NCBI GenBank assembly: GCA_022844125.1
Contig: JALHMI010000001.1
Coordinates: 1-64,000 of the forward strand
DNA length: 64,000 nt
Reading direction: 5' to 3'
Origin: Pirellulales bacterium
Lineage (GTDB): Bacteria; Planctomycetota; Planctomycetia; Pirellulales; PALSA-1355
The notes beneath the pieces are model-generated. The model worked only from the letters and a program-made list of their open reading frames with translations, made no database searches and was not told where the DNA came from. This document shows positions 25,882-35,403 of this stretch, in pieces. The position numbers and the translations under genes are program-made. Position 1 is the stretch's first letter. Each line of letters starts with the position of its first letter.

Positions 25882-28059
25882 TTATCGGCTGCTGGCCTGG
25901 GCCGCTGCCGCGGGTTTTTCAGCAGTCGAATCAACCTGGGCGGGCGGCTTCTCTTCCTCCGGAGGAGCAGGCACGCCGCTCTCCGTCAACGAAGTGACCA
26001 GCCAACCGTCCTTGATGTCGAGCTGCCGCGGATCGAGCAGGCCCGCCTGACGCCAGCGACCTGGAAGCACGAGTTCATCATATACGATCTCTGGCTCAAA
26101 CAGCTTGCCGAACCGCTTCTCGAGCAGCGTCCGGAGCGTGATTTCACGGCCGGACAAGCGCCGCGGTTCGCCCGGCGGCACGATCTCCAAATCACCTTGC
26201 CGAGTGAGCTTGATCGCGTGAATCCCAAGTTCGTTAGGCTCGGCCAGCTCGAACTTGTAGCGTGCGGTGACGTTCATGGCGCGGAAGTCCTGGTCGCCGG
26301 ACGTATACCGCTGGCCGCGTACTGTGATCTCAATCGTGCCGTCTTTAAGTTTGACTGTGACGGGCTGGTTGCGGGCGAACGTGATCGACCAGGGATCGCG
26401 GTCCTCATCGCTCTTGAGCGAATCGGGGAGCGAGCCGCGGATATCGATCACCTTCTTCTGTAGTTCCTCCTCTTCGAGGGTGACGCCTCCCACCAGGATG
26501 GTCGCCAGATTATTGATCGCAGACTCGTGAACCTGTGCGCCCAAGTCGCCGCCGCTGGCCAACTCGGGCGGCGCGATGGGCGCCGCGATCTGATCTCGAT
26601 TGGCCGCAAGTACCTTCACGAGTAACTCTTCGGCCGTAGTGCGAAACGCCAGTTCCGGCAGCGCCCGACGGCGAATCATCGGCTGGCGGAACTTTGACTG
26701 GAAGTTCTGATTAGCTTCGGCCAATTGCTCGCCGACCTGCTTATCGAGCCGCCCGCGCACACGATCGGCCGCATGATCGGCGGCAATGCGTTCGGCCTGC
26801 CCCTTCTGCTCGCCGACACGGCGCGAGGCCACACGCTGGACGATGCCCGATCCGCCAATTCCCGTAACCCGAGTGCTGGTGTTGGCCGCGGCAGTCGAGG
26901 GGTACACCAGGAAACCATCAGCATTCAGCACGATCCGCTTGCGACCGGCTAACGCGGTCGTTCCGTTGGAATGGATCGTGGCCGGGCCATTGAGTCCGAC
27001 CGTACGGCTGTAGACTTTGCCCCTGAGTAGTGTGTCGAACATCGCGCTGGTCTCGCTCGGCACCAATTCGGCGGTGACGTTGCCGACCATGTGCCCTGTG
27101 CCGGAAATGCTGGTCCCCAGGATGTAGTCTCGCACTGGCGTGATTTCGTCGACGGGTTGTGCGATGCCCGCGCCGACCAGGCGTTCCGAAGCGACGACGA
27201 ACAGATTTGGCCGCGAGAGTTCCTGGCGGATCACGCCTATTAGCACCGGAACCTGCCGACGATTCTCAAGCCAACCCAAGCGGCCACCAATGTCGTTTGC
27301 TAGATCCGAGGTCGGCGCCTTGGCATACTCGTCAAGCGCTGCCGCAAGGCCCTTGAGTTGCTCGTTGAACTGGTCCTGCAGTTTTTCGTCCTGTGCCGCG
27401 ACATCGTTCACATAGCGTTCGAGTGCGTCGGCCACGTTCGCGAAGACCGGCAGCTCAAGGCCCACCTGGTTTGCGGTGAACAGGTAGTACACGTCCGCCA
27501 GCACGGCGAGGTCGGGCTTGTCGGACTTGAGCTGCGTCTGCAGTTCGTCGAACCGAAGATACTTCTTCCAGTTTTCGCTATTCGCGCCACTGCTGAGATA
27601 CTGGGCCAGTTTCGCGGTCGCTGTTTCGAGTGCGGACTTCGAGGCGGCGACTTCTTCCGCGGTGATTGGCCTGAATTTGGACTGCGCGTCAAGCGTTGCT
27701 TGCGAAAGGCTTGCAGCCTGCTGAATCGCCAGTTGATCGGTCCAGGCCGTCACTGCGTCGCTCAGCGCGCGGAATCGGGCGAGTTCAAGCCCGGCGGCGC
27801 CACTATTGAGTTTCGCTCGCGCGGCTTCGATCGTCGCCAGATTAGCGTCTTTGCCCTTGTCGAGTTCCGCCCGCAGCGCCGGCAGGTTCAAGTAGTCGGA
27901 CCAACCCTGAGCCGCAGTTCCGCTTCCGAGCCAAGCATCCAAGTCGGCTAGTGCCTTTTTGACGGCTACGGGGGATTCAGCGGCGAGAAGGGGAGCAGAG
28001 CTTACGTAGGCTGCGGAAACAATCGCCGCGAATGCGACCAAGCGGATATGGGTTCGCAT
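25882..28059 (-). CDS. Large secreted protein with internal duplication, unknown
   Basis: A 725-residue exported protein with a signal peptide (about residues 1-27, ending LLAAE). Two similar helical units follow, about 34-107 (ALADLDAWLGSGTAAQGWSD) and about 141-217 (LETATAKLAQYLSSGANSEN), each continuing with a WxxYL, a DLA-like and a GLEL motif. The C-terminal half (about 340-700) is beta-rich and includes EPNELGIHAIKLTRQGDLEI, ending in a Pro/Ala-rich tail. A strong AAGGAGG precedes ATG 28059, which replaces the upstream start at 28113. No family recognised. Confidence 0.7.
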   Translation of the reverse strand: MRTHIRLVAFAAIVSAAYVSSAPLLAAESPVAVKKALADLDAWLGSGTAAQGWSDYLNLPALRAELDKGKDANLATIEAARAKLNSGAAGLELARFRALSDAVTAWTDQLAIQQAASLSQATLDAQSKFRPITAEEVAASKSALETATAKLAQYLSSGANSENWKKYLRFDELQTQLKSDKPDLAVLADVYYLFTANQVGLELPVFANVADALERYVNDVAAQDEKLQDQFNEQLKGLAAALDEYAKAPTSDLANDIGGRLGWLENRRQVPVLIGVIRQELSRPNLFVVASERLVGAGIAQPVDEITPVRDYILGTSISGTGHMVGNVTAELVPSETSAMFDTLLRGKVYSRTVGLNGPATIHSNGTTALAGRKRIVLNADGFLVYPSTAAANTSTRVTGIGGSGIVQRVASRRVGEQKGQAERIAADHAADRVRGRLDKQVGEQLAEANQNFQSKFRQPMIRRRALPELAFRTTAEELLVKVLAANRDQIAAPIAPPELASGGDLGAQVHESAINNLATILVGGVTLEEEELQKKVIDIRGSLPDSLKSDEDRDPWSITFARNQPVTVKLKDGTIEITVRGQRYTSGDQDFRAMNVTARYKFELAEPNELGIHAIKLTRQGDLEIVPPGEPRRLSGREITLRTLLEKRFGKLFEPEIVYDELVLPGRWRQAGLLDPRQLDIKDGWLVTSLTESGVPAPPEEEKPPAQVDSTAEKPAAAAQASSR

Positions 28060-28487
28060 GGCAAACCTCCTTGACTGTGGACTCCGTGTGGCTCGCATTC
28101 TGTGATAACACAAAAAACCTTAGATGACCACAGCTTAAGTGCGGTCGGTGTACGACTCATCGAGGCTCGTGGATACCTAGTTATCGGAGATCGCATCGCA
28201 ACTACCAAGGTTATTTATTTAGTTTTTTCGATAAATTCCGCGCAATCGGAAAGATCGACCTATTCAGCCGGTTGCCGCTAGCTTGCCGCTTCCCGACAAT
28301 GGCGGCTTCCACGAGCGGGCTCCCGAAGGGTGAGCCTCGCGAGCCAACCCACCTGAACCATCAACCCAGGACGCCGCGAACCATCGGGCGTCAACTCCGA
28401 GCAGATTGAGCCGGCCGCCCATCGGTCGTGCCGCCGGAGTGAAGGTTGAAACCCTGATGCACCGCACCCGTGAGGAGGACCCTAGAC
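28060..28487. promoter_or_regulatory. Divergent promoter region
   Basis: No gene is seen here. The region separates two divergent genes. An AT-rich stretch around 28200-28260 (TTATTTATTTAGTTTTTTCG) stands out from the GC-rich surroundings and is a likely promoter area for one or both genes; I could not place clear -35/-10 pairs. Confidence 0.4.
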
Positions 28488-29537
28488 ATGCTACGAGGAT
28501 CGTCGCTGATGGTTGCCCTCTTGGCAGCCTTGTTGTCGGCTAATTATTCGCTTGCTCGCCAGGCTGATCAGCCTGCGGCTTCTACGCAACTGGACATCAA
28601 TGCCCGGCCGGACATTCCCGCGGGCTTGGCAGCTAGCTTGCTAGCACCCGTGGTCGAGGTCAAAACGGCCACGGGCGATTCGCCCGACGGCCAAGTGTCC
28701 GTCGCCTCGAACATCGCTCCCGCGCCGGTCAAAGCGGTCGAGCCCACGGCCCGCCGCATCCACACGAACTATCAGGAAGCAATGAAAGAGGCGGCCGAAA
28801 GCCGCAAGATGCTGTTCATCTACTTCCACGAACCGAGCATGACGGCCGCCCGCCGCGCGTTTGAAACCATCACGCTGCCGGCGCTGGAGATCCAGGAGAA
28901 GCTCAAGGGCTACGTATATCTCGAACTGCCGACCAACGCAGAGATCACCAGTGGGGGCAAGACCTCGCGACTGCTCTCCAACCGCGCCTTCGCCGAGATG
29001 CTTGGCCGGTCCGGCGTCGCTGTCGTCGACCTGTGCCATGTCCGGGCCAATTACTACGGCCATGTCGTGAGCACGTTCCCGTTCACGCCTGGCAAGTACT
29101 ATCGCAAGGAAGCCCTGTCGATCATTCTCGATCTGCCGCCGGGAACACTTACGCAGCGGACGATGATCTATGCCGTGCGGATTCACCCGGAGGCTCCCAA
29201 GAGCACCCAGGGACAGTTTCACCTGGCCCTGGCCGAGGAAGCCAACCTGCACTCGAACCACCAGGCTTCGATCCAAGTGCAGGGGCATCACGCGTGGGAT
29301 TCTCGCTTCCACCGAATTAATTCCAAACTCCCTGGCAATGCGCTTGCACAGGAAGTGGTTGCCGAGAGTTGGCCCAACGAGACGCTGGTCGAAGCCTGCG
29401 TCGAGTGCGTCAACAGCTGGCGGCAGAGCCCCGGCCATTGGGCCGCCGTCCGTTCGCGTCACCCGCTGTTTGGTTATGACATCAAGCGTGGCGGCAATGG
29501 CATTTGGTACGCGACCGGAATCTTCGGCCGCCGATAG
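28488..29537 (+). CDS. Exported protein joining thioredoxin-like and CAP-like domains
   Basis: A 349-residue exported protein: signal peptide (about 1-24), Ala/Pro linker, a thioredoxin-like segment (about 94-215, NYQEAMKEAAESRKMLFIYF) and a C-terminal segment (about 225-349) that resembles the CAP/SCP superfamily: HHAWDSRFHRIN, AESWPNETLVEACVECVNSW, RQSPGHWAAVRSRHPLFGYD and GIWYATGIFG. At the place of CxxC, the thioredoxin part reads FHEPSM, so it is not a redox enzyme. GAGGAGGA precedes ATG 28488; the frame opens with GTG 28470. The combination is unusual; CAP assignment is by motif likeness only. Confidence 0.65.
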   Translation: MLRGSSLMVALLAALLSANYSLARQADQPAASTQLDINARPDIPAGLAASLLAPVVEVKTATGDSPDGQVSVASNIAPAPVKAVEPTARRIHTNYQEAMKEAAESRKMLFIYFHEPSMTAARRAFETITLPALEIQEKLKGYVYLELPTNAEITSGGKTSRLLSNRAFAEMLGRSGVAVVDLCHVRANYYGHVVSTFPFTPGKYYRKEALSIILDLPPGTLTQRTMIYAVRIHPEAPKSTQGQFHLALAEEANLHSNHQASIQVQGHHAWDSRFHRINSKLPGNALAQEVVAESWPNETLVEACVECVNSWRQSPGHWAAVRSRHPLFGYDIKRGGNGIWYATGIFGRR

Positions 29538-29966
29538 TCGCCCATCATCCGGGGCGGCAGCAAGACATCGGCCGGATCACAGAACGATGGCGCTGACGGG
29601 CGCCCGGTGGATTCACCTGCGGCGTTCGGGTAACGCGGCGATTGGTGCGGTAAAGGAACCGAACTCGCTCCGTTTGGAGCGGGGGGAGTTGCTCACGAAA
29701 TCCCATCCAACCCGGATCGCCTGGATTGCGATTCGGGATTGGCGGACTCCCAAGAGCGGTGATTCGCGGGCCTGTCAAACGCTGCGCGCCGCTCCAGTGT
29801 GCATGGCAAAAGCGGCACCTCATTAGGCTCCTGACGATTGTGCCGATCCTTCTTCCGGCGAAGACCTCTCCGTGTGGTGAAAAGGCAGCATGTGGCGAAA
29901 AGTGCATGGTAGGGTTCCTATGACGTCGGATTGTTTCATCACCGCACCGCCCGCCCCCTGGGGGCC
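29538..29966. other. Intergenic region, nothing recognised
   Basis: Several frames stay open by chance in this GC-rich stretch, but none shows a start site with protein-like composition. No hairpin with a T-run was found. The DUF11 lipoprotein begins at 29967. Confidence 0.4.
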
Positions 29967-32531
29967 ATGTTCGCACTCCGCATCAGCGCCGCTCGGCTCG
30001 CGCTCGCCAGACTTCTTGTCTGGCTCGTGCCATGCTTTGCGCTTTCGCTGCCGGGCTGTGCCAACTGTCGGTTGCCGCGTATCGATCCCACCGGCGAGCG
30101 CGTGTTTACCTGGAGTGATCCCGCCGCGCCGCCGCCCATGGTGGCCACGGCGCCAACTTTCTCTCCGCCACCAACCTCGCCCGTGCTGCCCGGTACAGCC
30201 ACGATCCCGTTTCCGGGCGCCGAGGCGACCACCGCGACGCCAATCCCCAATCTGGCGATTCCCGCCGTGCCAGTGGCCGGCGTTCCGCTGCCGGGCACGC
30301 CAATCCCGGCGTTAGCGGTCGGTCCGCCCGCCCCTGGCATCACGGTCAGCCCCAGCCAGGTCGTCGCTCCCATCGGCAGCGAAGTCGTGATGATCGCTTC
30401 GATCATGGGGGACCAGGGCTACCCGCTGACGCGCGAGAAAGTCGAGTGGATGCTCGAGCCGAACGGACCGGGGCAGTTTGTCAGCCCCGGTAAGCGGCGT
30501 CCTTGGGAGTTCCTCGACTGCCTGCATCGTTACCCTAAAAAGGTAACGCCGGTTTACGTAATCAACCGCACCATGACCGGCCCGATGACAATCGATCGCG
30601 GAACGCCCACGCCGATCGATGACATTCGCGTGGAGGATGGCCAGTCGTGGGTCAGCGTCACCAGCGCGACTGAAGGCACCACTCACGTCACCGTTTTTGC
30701 ACCGAACGTTACGGGTTGGGACCGCCGCCAGCAATCGGCCACCATTTATTGGGTCGACGCCCAGTGGCGTTTCCCGCCGCCGGCCATCACGCCAATCGGC
30801 GGCCGCAGCACGCTCACCACGCTTGTCTCGCGGCAGTCCGACGGCTCTCCGCTGGCCGGCTGGATCGTGCGCTACGAAGTCGTCGGCGGTCCTACTGCCG
30901 GCTTCTCGCCATCCGGTTCGACAACGATTGAAGTCGTAAGCAACGCCTCGGGCGAAGCGCCGGCCGAGATCTTCCAGCAGTCGGCCGCGCCCGGAACGAA
31001 CCAGATCGCAATCTCGATCCTGCGGCCCGCCACGGCCGACGTGCAGGGGCAACAAGTGCCCGTAGGCTCGGGCTCGACTCTGCAGTCCTGGACGACCGGC
31101 GATGCAAGCGCGCCTTACAGTCCGCCCGCGCAAGGGTCTTCGCCGTTCGTGCCCGTGACGCCGACAATGCCTCCGCCGTCGCTGCCTCCGACGACCATCC
31201 CACCGATCACGTCGCCGCCCATCACTTCCGCGCCGTCCGAACAACCTATGCCTATGCCGCCACCGCCGGTGGCCGAACCGCAAACCACCACGCCCGTTCC
31301 TGCCGGGCAACCGGAGCTTTCGGTGACGGTGAATGCTCCGCCGATGGCCGTGGTCGGCAGCGATGTGCAATTCGAGATCGTCGTCAGAAACAACGGTACT
31401 ACCACCGCCACCGGGCTGTTAATCAAAGACAAGTTCGACGCAGGGCTCGAACATTCGTCGGGCACCGCCGCACGATCGATCGAGCGCAACCTTACCGACC
31501 TGCTTCCCCGCGAAGAGACTCGGATCGCGGTGGGCTTCCGAATCACAAAGGAAGGCGAGCTGTGCCAGGAAGTCACGCTCACTTCAACAAACCACGCGAC
31601 CGTCACGACCAAGTCGTGCGTCACGGCAAGCACTTCGCCGCTGCCACCTGCGACCGACCCGTTGCCGGCCGAACCCGCGCCAGTGCCGGTGCCGCCGCCT
31701 GCTGAGCCAGCCCCCGCACAACCACAACCCACCGAGCCGCAGCCCACGTTGCCGGCCGAACCCGCGCCCACGCCAGCCACGGCGAAGCTCACCGTCGTCA
31801 AACGCGGACCGCAGCAGGGACGCGTCGGCGATACGGTTCTGTTCGAGATCGAAGTCACGAACAACACGAGCCAAACGTTTACCGACATCGCGATCGCCGA
31901 CAATCACGAGATCAGTCTGGAACCGGTCCGTGCGACGGGCGGCTCTGAATGGCTCGAAGGCAATGCGCTCGGTTGGCGCGTCGCCGCGCTCGAGCCCGGC
32001 CGGACGATTCGCCGGCAAATCGAACTGCGCTGTTTGCGGGAGACTCCGCGTGCGTGCAACCGCGTGACGGTTAGCGCCCGAGGCATGGAGTCTGTCGCCG
32101 ATGAGGCGTGCCTGGAGATTGCCGGCGACGGCACGCCCCCACCGGCCGCCGCGCCGGAAGAACCTGTCGGCGCCGCGAAGATCACGGTGAGCGTGGTCGA
32201 AACGGCCGATCCGATCCGCGTCGGCGGACAGACGGGCTATCAGATCATCGTCACTAACGGCGGCGATGCCTCGGCTTTCGACGTGGTCGTGTCCGTGACT
32301 TTCGACGAGGGATTACAACTTCTACAGCATGGCGGACCGACGATCGCTTCGGCTTCGAGAACGGGGCTTCGCTACCCGGCGCTGCGCGAGCTGCGGGCCG
32401 GCGAAACGCAAACGTTCGATCTACGGTTTAAAGGCGTTGCGACCGGAAATGCCCGAGTGCAGGCCGAAATCACGGCCCGCGGCCAGGCTCAGCCGATTCG
32501 CGCCGAGCAGACGACGGAAGTTCTGCAATAG
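29967..32531 (+). CDS. Lipoprotein with three DUF11-type repeats and Pro-rich linkers
   Basis: An 854-residue surface lipoprotein. The N-terminus has a hydrophobic segment and the lipobox LSLPGC (about 22-27), then a Pro-rich linker, a large unassigned domain with Ig-like traits (about 115-380), another Pro-rich linker and three DUF11-type domains: from ELSVTVNAPPMAVVGSDVQF, from KLTVVKRGPQQGRVGDTVLF and from KITVSVVETADPIRVGGQTG, separated by PAEPAPVP-type linkers. DUF11 units are beta-sandwiches used in bacterial cell-surface proteins. The frame opens at 29931 with TTG; GGGGG precedes ATG 29967. It does not look like an enzyme. Confidence 0.85.
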   Translation: MFALRISAARLALARLLVWLVPCFALSLPGCANCRLPRIDPTGERVFTWSDPAAPPPMVATAPTFSPPPTSPVLPGTATIPFPGAEATTATPIPNLAIPAVPVAGVPLPGTPIPALAVGPPAPGITVSPSQVVAPIGSEVVMIASIMGDQGYPLTREKVEWMLEPNGPGQFVSPGKRRPWEFLDCLHRYPKKVTPVYVINRTMTGPMTIDRGTPTPIDDIRVEDGQSWVSVTSATEGTTHVTVFAPNVTGWDRRQQSATIYWVDAQWRFPPPAITPIGGRSTLTTLVSRQSDGSPLAGWIVRYEVVGGPTAGFSPSGSTTIEVVSNASGEAPAEIFQQSAAPGTNQIAISILRPATADVQGQQVPVGSGSTLQSWTTGDASAPYSPPAQGSSPFVPVTPTMPPPSLPPTTIPPITSPPITSAPSEQPMPMPPPPVAEPQTTTPVPAGQPELSVTVNAPPMAVVGSDVQFEIVVRNNGTTTATGLLIKDKFDAGLEHSSGTAARSIERNLTDLLPREETRIAVGFRITKEGELCQEVTLTSTNHATVTTKSCVTASTSPLPPATDPLPAEPAPVPVPPPAEPAPAQPQPTEPQPTLPAEPAPTPATAKLTVVKRGPQQGRVGDTVLFEIEVTNNTSQTFTDIAIADNHEISLEPVRATGGSEWLEGNALGWRVAALEPGRTIRRQIELRCLRETPRACNRVTVSARGMESVADEACLEIAGDGTPPPAAAPEEPVGAAKITVSVVETADPIRVGGQTGYQIIVTNGGDASAFDVVVSVTFDEGLQLLQHGGPTIASASRTGLRYPALRELRAGETQTFDLRFKGVATGNARVQAEITARGQAQPIRAEQTTEVLQ

Positions 32532-32692
32532 GCCGAGGGCCCCACCTCTGGACGACTCGTCCGCCGACCCTTGCCCTGGGGCTGCAAGGCGCGATGATCT
32601 AAGATGAGGCAGCGATTCTTTGGCTGTCTCCCTGGCAGCGGCGCGCTGCCAGCATCCCATTTCTCGCGCAACCCCCGCGACCGTCACCTGCC

Positions 32693-33439
32693 ATGTCGAG
32701 CGAAAAGGCCACGGCGATCGTCTTGCGGGTCGTCGAGTTCAGCGAAACCAGCAGCGTGGTGACGCTATTCACCCGCGAATTCGGCAAAGTGCGGGGCCTG
32801 GCCAAGGGTGCTCGGCGTCCCAAAGGTCCGTTCGAGTCTGCTCTTGACCTGCTGAGCCTGATTCGCGTAGTGTTCCTCCGCAAATCGTCCGATTCCCTGG
32901 ACCTGTTAACGGAAGCCAAGCTTGAGCGACGGTTTCGACCAGCGGGCGGCAGCCTGTCCAATCTTTATGCCGCCTACTACGTCGCCGAGCTGTTAAACGA
33001 ACTCATCGACGACTACGACGCGCACGAACACCTGTTCGACGCGGCCGACGCGACCTTGCTCGCGCTCGCCCGCGGAGAACGCGTGGCCGACGCGCTCGTG
33101 CAGTTTGAGATCGTGGCGCTCCGGGAAGTCGGGCATTTGCCAACGCTCGAAGCGTGTGCCAACTGCGGCGGCGACTTAGACCCCTCGGGGCGTGTGTCGT
33201 TCAGCCAGCTGGCAGGCGGAGCGTTGTGCAAGAACTGTCGAGCGGGTCAAAGACAAGTCATATCCCTGAGTTCTCCCGTCTATCACGCACTTGCGCGGTT
33301 ATCTTCCGGCGAAGCGCCGGTGGCGCCGCTTGAGGCGAAGACGTACGGCGAGTTGCGGAGCGTATTGAATCATTACTGGACGCACCTTCTCGGTCGTCCC
33401 CCCAAACTGCAACGCTGGTTACCGACGACAATTTCGTGA
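32693..33439 (+). CDS. recO: DNA repair protein RecO
   Basis: A 248-residue recombination mediator that loads RecA with RecR at gaps. The N-terminal OB-fold opens KATAIVLRVVEFSETSSVVTLFTREFGKV, followed by the basic loop KGARRPKG; zinc-finger cysteines are CANC (about 162-165) and CKNC. Its TGA overlaps the GTG start of the next gene, so the two are translationally coupled. Confidence 0.95.
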   Translation: MSSEKATAIVLRVVEFSETSSVVTLFTREFGKVRGLAKGARRPKGPFESALDLLSLIRVVFLRKSSDSLDLLTEAKLERRFRPAGGSLSNLYAAYYVAELLNELIDDYDAHEHLFDAADATLLALARGERVADALVQFEIVALREVGHLPTLEACANCGGDLDPSGRVSFSQLAGGALCKNCRAGQRQVISLSSPVYHALARLSSGEAPVAPLEAKTYGELRSVLNHYWTHLLGRPPKLQRWLPTTIS

Positions 33440-34791
33440 ATTCCTCCTCACCGAACAATCTGTTGCCAGGCAGACAATCGCCAGCAAGCTGTGCGTTTCT
33501 CGTCGCGCTGGCGCTGCTACTGGCCGGCGGCTGCGCGATCTTTAATCCCGGCCCGGAGGTCGAGTACCCGCCGCTCACGGCCGAACAGTCGGAGTGGTGG
33601 CAGGCTAATCGCCAGCATGCGAGATATGTTAAAGGCAAGGGCTACTACGTCGAAGGCACCAGCGGCTTTTTCGACCACGAGGGGCATCGGATTACGAGCG
33701 ACCTGGGGATCGGGGCCGAAGAGGACAAGCGAGGGCTGCTGGCTCGCCTGGCGCCGAAGGAAGTCGTTGCCAGCGCGAAGAAAGCGGTCGGCCAGGGCCC
33801 GAACGAAGGTGTTGCCAAGAACGCCTTGGCCGAAGGCGACTCGCTGTTCCGCCAGAAGAAATATGACGACGCGCTAAAGGCCTATCGCACGGCGTACAAA
33901 CGCTGGCCCGATTCGCCGCTGGAGGAAGAGTCGATTTTCAAAGCCGGCGAGTGTGCGTTCTTTGCCGACGACTATGTCAACGCCGAGGACGAATACGAAC
34001 TCCTGATCAAGAAGTTCCAGTCCACGCAGTTCCTCTCGCAAGTCACGGAGCGGCGATTCTCGATCGGCCGCTATTGGGAAGCCAAGGACCGTGCTCATCC
34101 GAAGTTCGTCCTGATTCCCAACCTGACCGATGGCACGCTGCCACGCTTCGATACGGGCGGACATGCACTGAAGATTTATGAGCGAATTCGCCTCGACGAC
34201 CCGATTGGTCCCCGCGCGGACGATGCCGTGATGGCCACGGCAAACTCCTACTTCTTGAAAGGGCGTTGGGACGACGCCGACTACTATTACGGTCTGTTGC
34301 GCAGTGAATTTCCCAAGAGCGAACATCAGTACCAGGCTCACCTGCTCGGCCTGCGCTGCAAGCTGATCCGCTATCAGGGCCCCGGCTATGATGGCAGTCA
34401 GCTCGATGAGGCCGAGGATATTGCCACGCAACTACTCACCCAGTTCCCCCAGGACTTAGGGGATGAGCGCGAGCGCGTCGTGCAGGTCCGCGCCGAGGTG
34501 CGCACGCAGCGGGCGCTGCGCGAGTACGACATGGCCGAATTCTATGCCAAGAACGAATACTACGGTGCGGCGCGGCACTATTACACCAAAGTCGTCGAAG
34601 ACTATCCGGACACGAAGCTGGCCGAGCAGTCGCGCACGAAGATGACCGGTTTTGCGGCCGAGCCGGCCAATCCAACGCCGACTTTCCAGTGGCTCGTCGA
34701 TATCCTGCCGGCCTCGAAAAAGTCGGGCCCGCAGATCAGCATTCCGACAGAAAACGTTGCTTCATCGGCCGACGGCAAGAACCTCAAATAG
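33436..34791 (+). CDS. bamD: BamD-like outer membrane assembly lipoprotein (TPR)
   Basis: A 451-residue lipoprotein with a lipobox (LLLAGGCAIF, about 28-37) and TPR-like helical repeats typical of BamD/YfiO: NALAEGDSLFRQKKYDDALKAYRTAYKRWPDSP, ECAFFADDYVNAEDEYELLIKKF and NEYYGAARHYYTKVVEDYPDTKLAEQSR. BamD is a partner in beta-barrel assembly. It is longer than the enterobacterial protein because of an N-terminal region before the repeats. GTG start overlaps the recO stop (GTGA). Followed closely by lptE. Confidence 0.85.
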   Translation: MNSSSPNNLLPGRQSPASCAFLVALALLLAGGCAIFNPGPEVEYPPLTAEQSEWWQANRQHARYVKGKGYYVEGTSGFFDHEGHRITSDLGIGAEEDKRGLLARLAPKEVVASAKKAVGQGPNEGVAKNALAEGDSLFRQKKYDDALKAYRTAYKRWPDSPLEEESIFKAGECAFFADDYVNAEDEYELLIKKFQSTQFLSQVTERRFSIGRYWEAKDRAHPKFVLIPNLTDGTLPRFDTGGHALKIYERIRLDDPIGPRADDAVMATANSYFLKGRWDDADYYYGLLRSEFPKSEHQYQAHLLGLRCKLIRYQGPGYDGSQLDEAEDIATQLLTQFPQDLGDERERVVQVRAEVRTQRALREYDMAEFYAKNEYYGAARHYYTKVVEDYPDTKLAEQSRTKMTGFAAEPANPTPTFQWLVDILPASKKSGPQISIPTENVASSADGKNLK

Positions 34792-34815
34792 CGTTCGCCA
34801 AGGGAGTCAGCCGCC

Positions 34816-35394
34816 GTGAACGCGCGACCGCTTAGTCTCGAAGCTGCCGCCCCGCAGCCAATCTCGCGCAGACGCTGGCTCGGCTGCGCGCTGGCGCTCG
34901 CTGGCCTGGTCGCCGTTGAAGGCTGCGCCGCCTACCGCTTCGGCAACCGTTCGCTGTATCCGCAGGACATTCAAACCGTCTACGTCCCGATTTTCGAGTC
35001 CGACAGCTTTCGGCGGAACCTGGCCGAGTTTCTGACCGAGGCAATCGCCAAGGAGATCGAACTCAAAACGCCGTACAAGGTCGTCGGCTCGCCCGAGGCC
35101 GACAGCGTGCTGACCGGCAAGATCACGACCGACACCAAGCGCGTTGTGATCGAAGATCCGTACGACTATCCGCGCGAGACGCAAATCAACATGTCGGTCG
35201 AAGTTCGCTGGGTCGATCGCCGCGGCGCCGTTATGGGGCAGCCGTTGTCCATCCCCGTGCCCGAAGAACTCGTCATCCTCTCGAATACCGGCATGCTCGT
35301 GCCGGAATACGGCCAGTCGGTTGCGACGGCGCAGCTTCAGGCGATACAGCGGCTGGCGACGCAGATCGTGTCGCTCATGGAATCGCCGTGGTAA
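34816..35394 (+). CDS. lptE: LptE-like LPS-assembly lipoprotein
   Basis: A 192-residue lipoprotein with an SRRRWLG stretch before a hydrophobic segment ending in VEGC (lipidated Cys about 36). The body has the LptE-type core YRFGNRSLYPQDIQTVYVPIFESDSFRRNL, SVLTGKITTDTKRVVIED and the helix SVATAQLQAIQRLATQIVSLM. LptE plugs the LptD barrel that inserts lipopolysaccharide. GGGAG precedes the GTG start. SRRR is twin-arginine-like, so export by Tat is possible but unproven. Next to bamD, it suggests an outer-membrane assembly cluster. Confidence 0.85.
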   Translation: MNARPLSLEAAAPQPISRRRWLGCALALAGLVAVEGCAAYRFGNRSLYPQDIQTVYVPIFESDSFRRNLAEFLTEAIAKEIELKTPYKVVGSPEADSVLTGKITTDTKRVVIEDPYDYPRETQINMSVEVRWVDRRGAVMGQPLSIPVPEELVILSNTGMLVPEYGQSVATAQLQAIQRLATQIVSLMESPW

Positions 35395-35403
35395 GCTGAG
35401 GCA

